From Dehalococcoidia bacterium (GTDB lineage: Bacteria > Chloroflexota > Dehalococcoidia > Dehalococcoidales > DAOWKM01), in contig DAOWKM010000078.1 of the NCBI GenBank assembly GCA_030643695.1, positions 1 to 14,914 of the forward strand: a DNA stretch of 14,914 nucleotides. Reading direction: 5' to 3'. Below the pieces are notes generated by a model. It saw only the letters and a program-made list of their open reading frames with translations, was not told the origin of the DNA and searched no databases. Below are positions 12,689-14,914 of this stretch, in pieces. Both the position numbers and the translations under genes were made by a program. Numbering within the stretch: position 1 is the stretch's first letter; every line of letters begins with the position of its first letter.

Positions 12689-12717
12689 TTGAAGTATGGT
12701 GGCACAAGGAGTAGAAT
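12689..12717 (+). promoter_or_regulatory. Promoter of the HEAT-like/YchF-like operon
   Basis: TTGAAG (12689-12694; 4 of 6), a 17-base spacer and TAGAAT (12712-12717; 5 of 6) lie in the 176-base gap between the divergent holA and the 73-residue gene. The expected start near 12724 leaves a leader of about 50 bases ending in AAGGAGA (12762-12768). The rest of the gap shows no gene that I can support. Confidence 0.45.
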
Positions 12718-12774
12718 AGACGCAAGTAAGAATACTACCTGGCTAACACTGCTGGAGATAAAAGGAGAGACAGG

Positions 12775-12996
12775 ATGGCAGAACAACCTAGAGAACTACA
12801 GAAGCTGGTGGCTATTGCTATTGACCTAGAACTTGCCGGTCAGCTGAGGACTCAGGCTATTGAATTGATTGGTAACATTGGCACTCATGAGGCACTTCTT
12901 GCCCTACTGGATTTAGCCGCTAATGAGAGATTAGTTCCTGAGGAGAGAGACCTTGCTCTTAAGTTCGCTAGAGAAATAATAAAATCAGGACGTTAA
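12775..12996 (+). CDS. Small HEAT-like helical protein, 73 aa
   Basis: This protein is all-helical by inspection: an amphipathic segment (LQKLVAIAIDLELAGQ), then AIELIGNIGTHEALLALLDLA and a third segment, EERDLALKFAREIIKSG. The middle part reads like a HEAT-repeat helix pair, with hydrophobic positions spaced as in HEAT A and B helices, but there is room for only one to two repeats. The ATG is well supported by AAGGAGA 6 bases upstream. The stop codon TAA is directly followed by the GTG of the next gene with no bases between, so the two are almost certainly cotranscribed and coupled. I do not recognise a characterised family. A protein-protein adaptor for the downstream YchF-like protein is a reasonable guess from context. 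Confidence 0.75.
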   Translation: MAEQPRELQKLVAIAIDLELAGQLRTQAIELIGNIGTHEALLALLDLAANERLVPEERDLALKFAREIIKSGR

Positions 12997-14103
12997 GTGA
13001 GTGTTAATACTGGCATCATAGGGCTAGCTAAAAGTGGCCGGACAACCATTTTTAATGCTCTAACCAAGGGTAAAGCTGACACTGAGAGCTACACTCAAGA
13101 AGGTTCAGTCCCTCATATTGGGATAACCAAGGTTCCAGAGCCACGCCTCAACACGCTAGCCAGCATGCTTCACCCTAAGAAAGTTGTTCCCGCTGAGATA
13201 ACATATATTGATATAGGGGCCTCAGTTAAGGGTCTGGTTAAGGATAAAGGTATAAGTGGCCAACTCCTGGCTCAGCTTAGCAATGTAGATGCCCTTATAA
13301 ATGTAGTTCGAGCCTTCACTGATGAAAGCATACCCCACATTGAAGGTAGCCTAGATGTAGAGCGGGACATCGCCACTATGGATTTAGAGCTTGCCTTCTC
13401 TGATTTAGCATTACTAGAGAGAAGACTAGAAAAAATAGAGATATCCTTAAAAGGAGCTAAGCCGCCCGAGCATCAAGGTATTCTCCGAGAGCAGCAGATA
13501 TTAACCAAGGTTAAAGCTAATCTAGAAAAGGATGTGCCTGTCCGAGAACAAGAGCTAATTACTGACGAAACCAAAACTCTAGCTAACTACCAATTTCTTA
13601 CTGCCAAGCCACTACTAATAGTGGTCAATATTGGGGAAGAGCAGCTACCTCAGGCAGCATCTTTAGAAGCGGAACTGAACTCGCACTATTCACACCTGAA
13701 GTGTCGCATTACCACCCTCTGTGGCAAATTAGAGATGGAGCTGGCTCAGTTAGAGGAGGACGTTGCTGAGGGGTTTCGTGCTGAATTCGGCATGAAGGAA
13801 TCCGGGGTTGACCGCATTATCAAACTATCCTACGAATTATTAGGGCTAATCTCGTTCTTCACCATTGCCTCCGGCGAAGTTAAGGCATGGTCTATTCAGA
13901 ATGGCACCAACGCTGTTAAAGCTGCTGGGAAAATCCACTCTGATATGGAGAAGGGATTTATCCGGGCTGAGGTAATCGGGCACGATGACCTAGTGAAATG
14001 TGGCAGCCTGTCTGAGGCTCGTAAGAGAGGTCTTCTCCAACTGGAGGGTAAGAGCTACATAGTCCACGATGGCGATGTAATTACCTTCCTGTTTAATGTC
14101 TAA
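12997..14103 (+). CDS. YchF/Obg-like NTPase homologue with DUF933 (TGS-like) C-terminus, divergent G motifs
   Basis: This 368-residue protein has the YchF layout: a G domain, a helical insert around residues 125-190, and a C-terminal DUF933/TGS domain (about 283-368). The C-terminus is highly typical, with LISFFTIASGEVKAWSIQNG, IHSDMEKGFIRAEVI and VHDGDVITFLFNV. The G domain is atypical. The P-loop reads GLAKSGRTT, with Arg15 in place of the invariant Lys. The G3 motif reads DIGA (72-75) instead of DxxG. The G4 motif is NIGE (211-214), of the NxxE type associated with ATP preference in YchF/OLA1. YchF proteins bind ribosomes; here nucleotide binding may be weakened or altered. GTG directly follows the upstream stop. 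I do not name it ychF because a canonical copy may exist elsewhere. Confidence 0.85.
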   Translation: MSVNTGIIGLAKSGRTTIFNALTKGKADTESYTQEGSVPHIGITKVPEPRLNTLASMLHPKKVVPAEITYIDIGASVKGLVKDKGISGQLLAQLSNVDALINVVRAFTDESIPHIEGSLDVERDIATMDLELAFSDLALLERRLEKIEISLKGAKPPEHQGILREQQILTKVKANLEKDVPVREQELITDETKTLANYQFLTAKPLLIVVNIGEEQLPQAASLEAELNSHYSHLKCRITTLCGKLEMELAQLEEDVAEGFRAEFGMKESGVDRIIKLSYELLGLISFFTIASGEVKAWSIQNGTNAVKAAGKIHSDMEKGFIRAEVIGHDDLVKCGSLSEARKRGLLQLEGKSYIVHDGDVITFLFNV

Positions 14104-14137
14104 CCCTTAATGTGATTAAAAGTAGGGGAAACAACTG

Positions 14138-14914
14138 CTAGCTATGATGAAGCAATATGCTATCATCGGCAAACTGTTCTCCACTAGCTCGCTCAAAGGC
14201 AGTTATCAGGTCATTGACGGTAAGGTTAGCCCTCTGCTCTTGATTCATATCAACTATAATTCTACCTTCATCCATCATGATTAGCCGGTTACCATAGCGT
14301 AGAGCCAGCTCCATATTATGAGTAACCATTATAGTGGTCATCTTTTCCCGCTGCAGAATCATCTCAGTTAACTCAAGCACTATCTGAGCTGTCCTAGGGT
14401 CTAAATTAGCTATATGCTCATCAAGCAGTAGCAGCGCCGGCTTACTTATAGTAGCCATGACCAAAGCTACTGTCTGCCTTTGCCCACTTGAAAGCGTGCC
14501 CACCAGGGCATTTAGCCTATCTTCTAATCCTAACCCTAGAGGAGCTAGAACCGAGCGGAATAGCTCCTGACGCTGTTTATTACTGGCTGCCCTTAGACCT
14601 CTGGGCTGCCCCCGCAGTATAGCCATAGCTAGGTTCTCCTCTATAGTCATCTTGGCCGCCGTGCCTATATTAGGGTCCTGATATACTCTGCCAACATATG
14701 CCGCATGCTTATACTCACTCAAGCCCGTAATATCATTACTCTTAATGATGACCTTGCCACCCCTTTCCGGGGGAAAGACACCGGCAATAACATTAAGCAA
14801 AGTACTTTTTCCGGCACCATTGCTGCCAATAATGGTAATATAGTCCTCAGCGTTGACATCTAGGTTGATATTATCTAACGCAGTAACTTCATCTACAGTC
14901 CCTTTAGAGAATAT
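14138..14914 (-). CDS. ABC transporter ATP-binding protein (COG1101-like), 5' partial
   Basis: The frame runs through the right edge, so the start is outside the window; TTG at 14800 is an internal Leu in GKSTLLNV. Among 258 visible residues are Walker A GSNGAGKST (30-38), the Q-loop Gln79 in YQDP, the signature LSSGQRQ (141-147), Walker B LLLLDE with Asp165 and Glu166, and H-loop His199 in MVTHN. The stretch from the Q-loop through MTIEENLAMA and RGLRAAS to YGNRLIMMDEGRI resembles the COG1101 ATPases. These work with a COG2984-type substrate-binding protein and a COG4120-type permease, sometimes linked to tryptophan/tyrosine uptake (TrpXYZ type). I infer that those partners lie to the right. 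It converges with the YchF-like gene across 34 bases, in which I see no clear terminator. Confidence 0.9.
   Translation of the reverse strand: MFSKGTVDEVTALDNINLDVNAEDYITIIGSNGAGKSTLLNVIAGVFPPERGGKVIIKSNDITGLSEYKHAAYVGRVYQDPNIGTAAKMTIEENLAMAILRGQPRGLRAASNKQRQELFRSVLAPLGLGLEDRLNALVGTLSSGQRQTVALVMATISKPALLLLDEHIANLDPRTAQIVLELTEMILQREKMTTIMVTHNMELALRYGNRLIMMDEGRIIVDMNQEQRANLTVNDLITAFERASGEQFADDSILLHHS

Noticed and set aside
12514..12714. A 66-codon + strand frame running from holA antisense into the intergenic gap
   Set aside because: Its first half is the reverse of holA, it has no Shine-Dalgarno, and the candidate promoter for the next operon overlaps its end.
14801..14914. Treating TTG at 14800 as the start of the ABC ATPase
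   Set aside because: The upstream in-frame sequence encodes the Walker A motif GSNGAGKST and the preceding strand, so the gene continues past the window edge.
1..14914. CRISPR arrays, tRNA or rRNA genes, insertion sequences, phage or toxin-antitoxin genes
   Set aside because: I saw no repeat-spacer pattern, RNA gene signature, transposase or integrase motif. The genes are dense and mostly conserved housekeeping or metabolic types.

Overview
The window looks like a gene-dense chromosomal stretch from an anaerobic bacterium. By protein resemblance I would place it near the Chloroflexota class Dehalococcoidia. That placement is inference from gene content: a NIL-domain ferredoxin with a UPF0280 protein, an actinobacterial/Chloroflexi-style OtsA, and a DUF933 GTPase-like protein. 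I see no rRNA, tRNA, CRISPR array, insertion sequence or phage gene. No gap between genes exceeds about 180 bases.

Layout. Bases 2-3201 (+ strand) carry the end of a NIL-domain ferredoxin cut by the left edge, a UPF0280 (ApbE-like) protein, and two tandem FMN-dependent FabK/nitronate-monooxygenase-type oxidoreductases. The first two match partners of the sulfide-dependent homocysteine pathway of anaerobes. Bases 3216-9162 (- strand) carry, in transcription order, a ROK glucokinase, galU, alaS, ruvX, a 26-codon leader ORF and a protoheme IX farnesyltransferase (ctaB). Bases 9247-10056 (+) hold otsB. It converges on and overlaps otsA (10019-11557, -), which is preceded by holA (-). Bases 12775-14103 (+) hold a 73-residue HEAT-like protein directly abutting a YchF/DUF933-type protein. 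The last gene (- strand, cut by the right edge) is an ABC transporter ATPase.

Function. glk, galU, otsA and otsB together cover glucose to trehalose except for phosphoglucomutase. glk and otsB diverge from a shared 84-bp promoter region. alaS, ruvX and holA are housekeeping genes.

Most interesting. Two genes appear to lack a normal start codon: ctaB (ATT) and ruvX (ACG). Each has a strong Shine-Dalgarno sequence at the right distance, and its conserved N-terminus lies upstream of the first ordinary start. A short leader ORF ends across the ctaB start. alaS, glk and otsB have no Shine-Dalgarno but have promoter -10 boxes so close to the start codon that their mRNAs should be nearly or fully leaderless. 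The YchF-like protein has altered nucleotide-binding motifs. Nothing here is clearly a wholly new system; these are unusual features in a mostly ordinary region.
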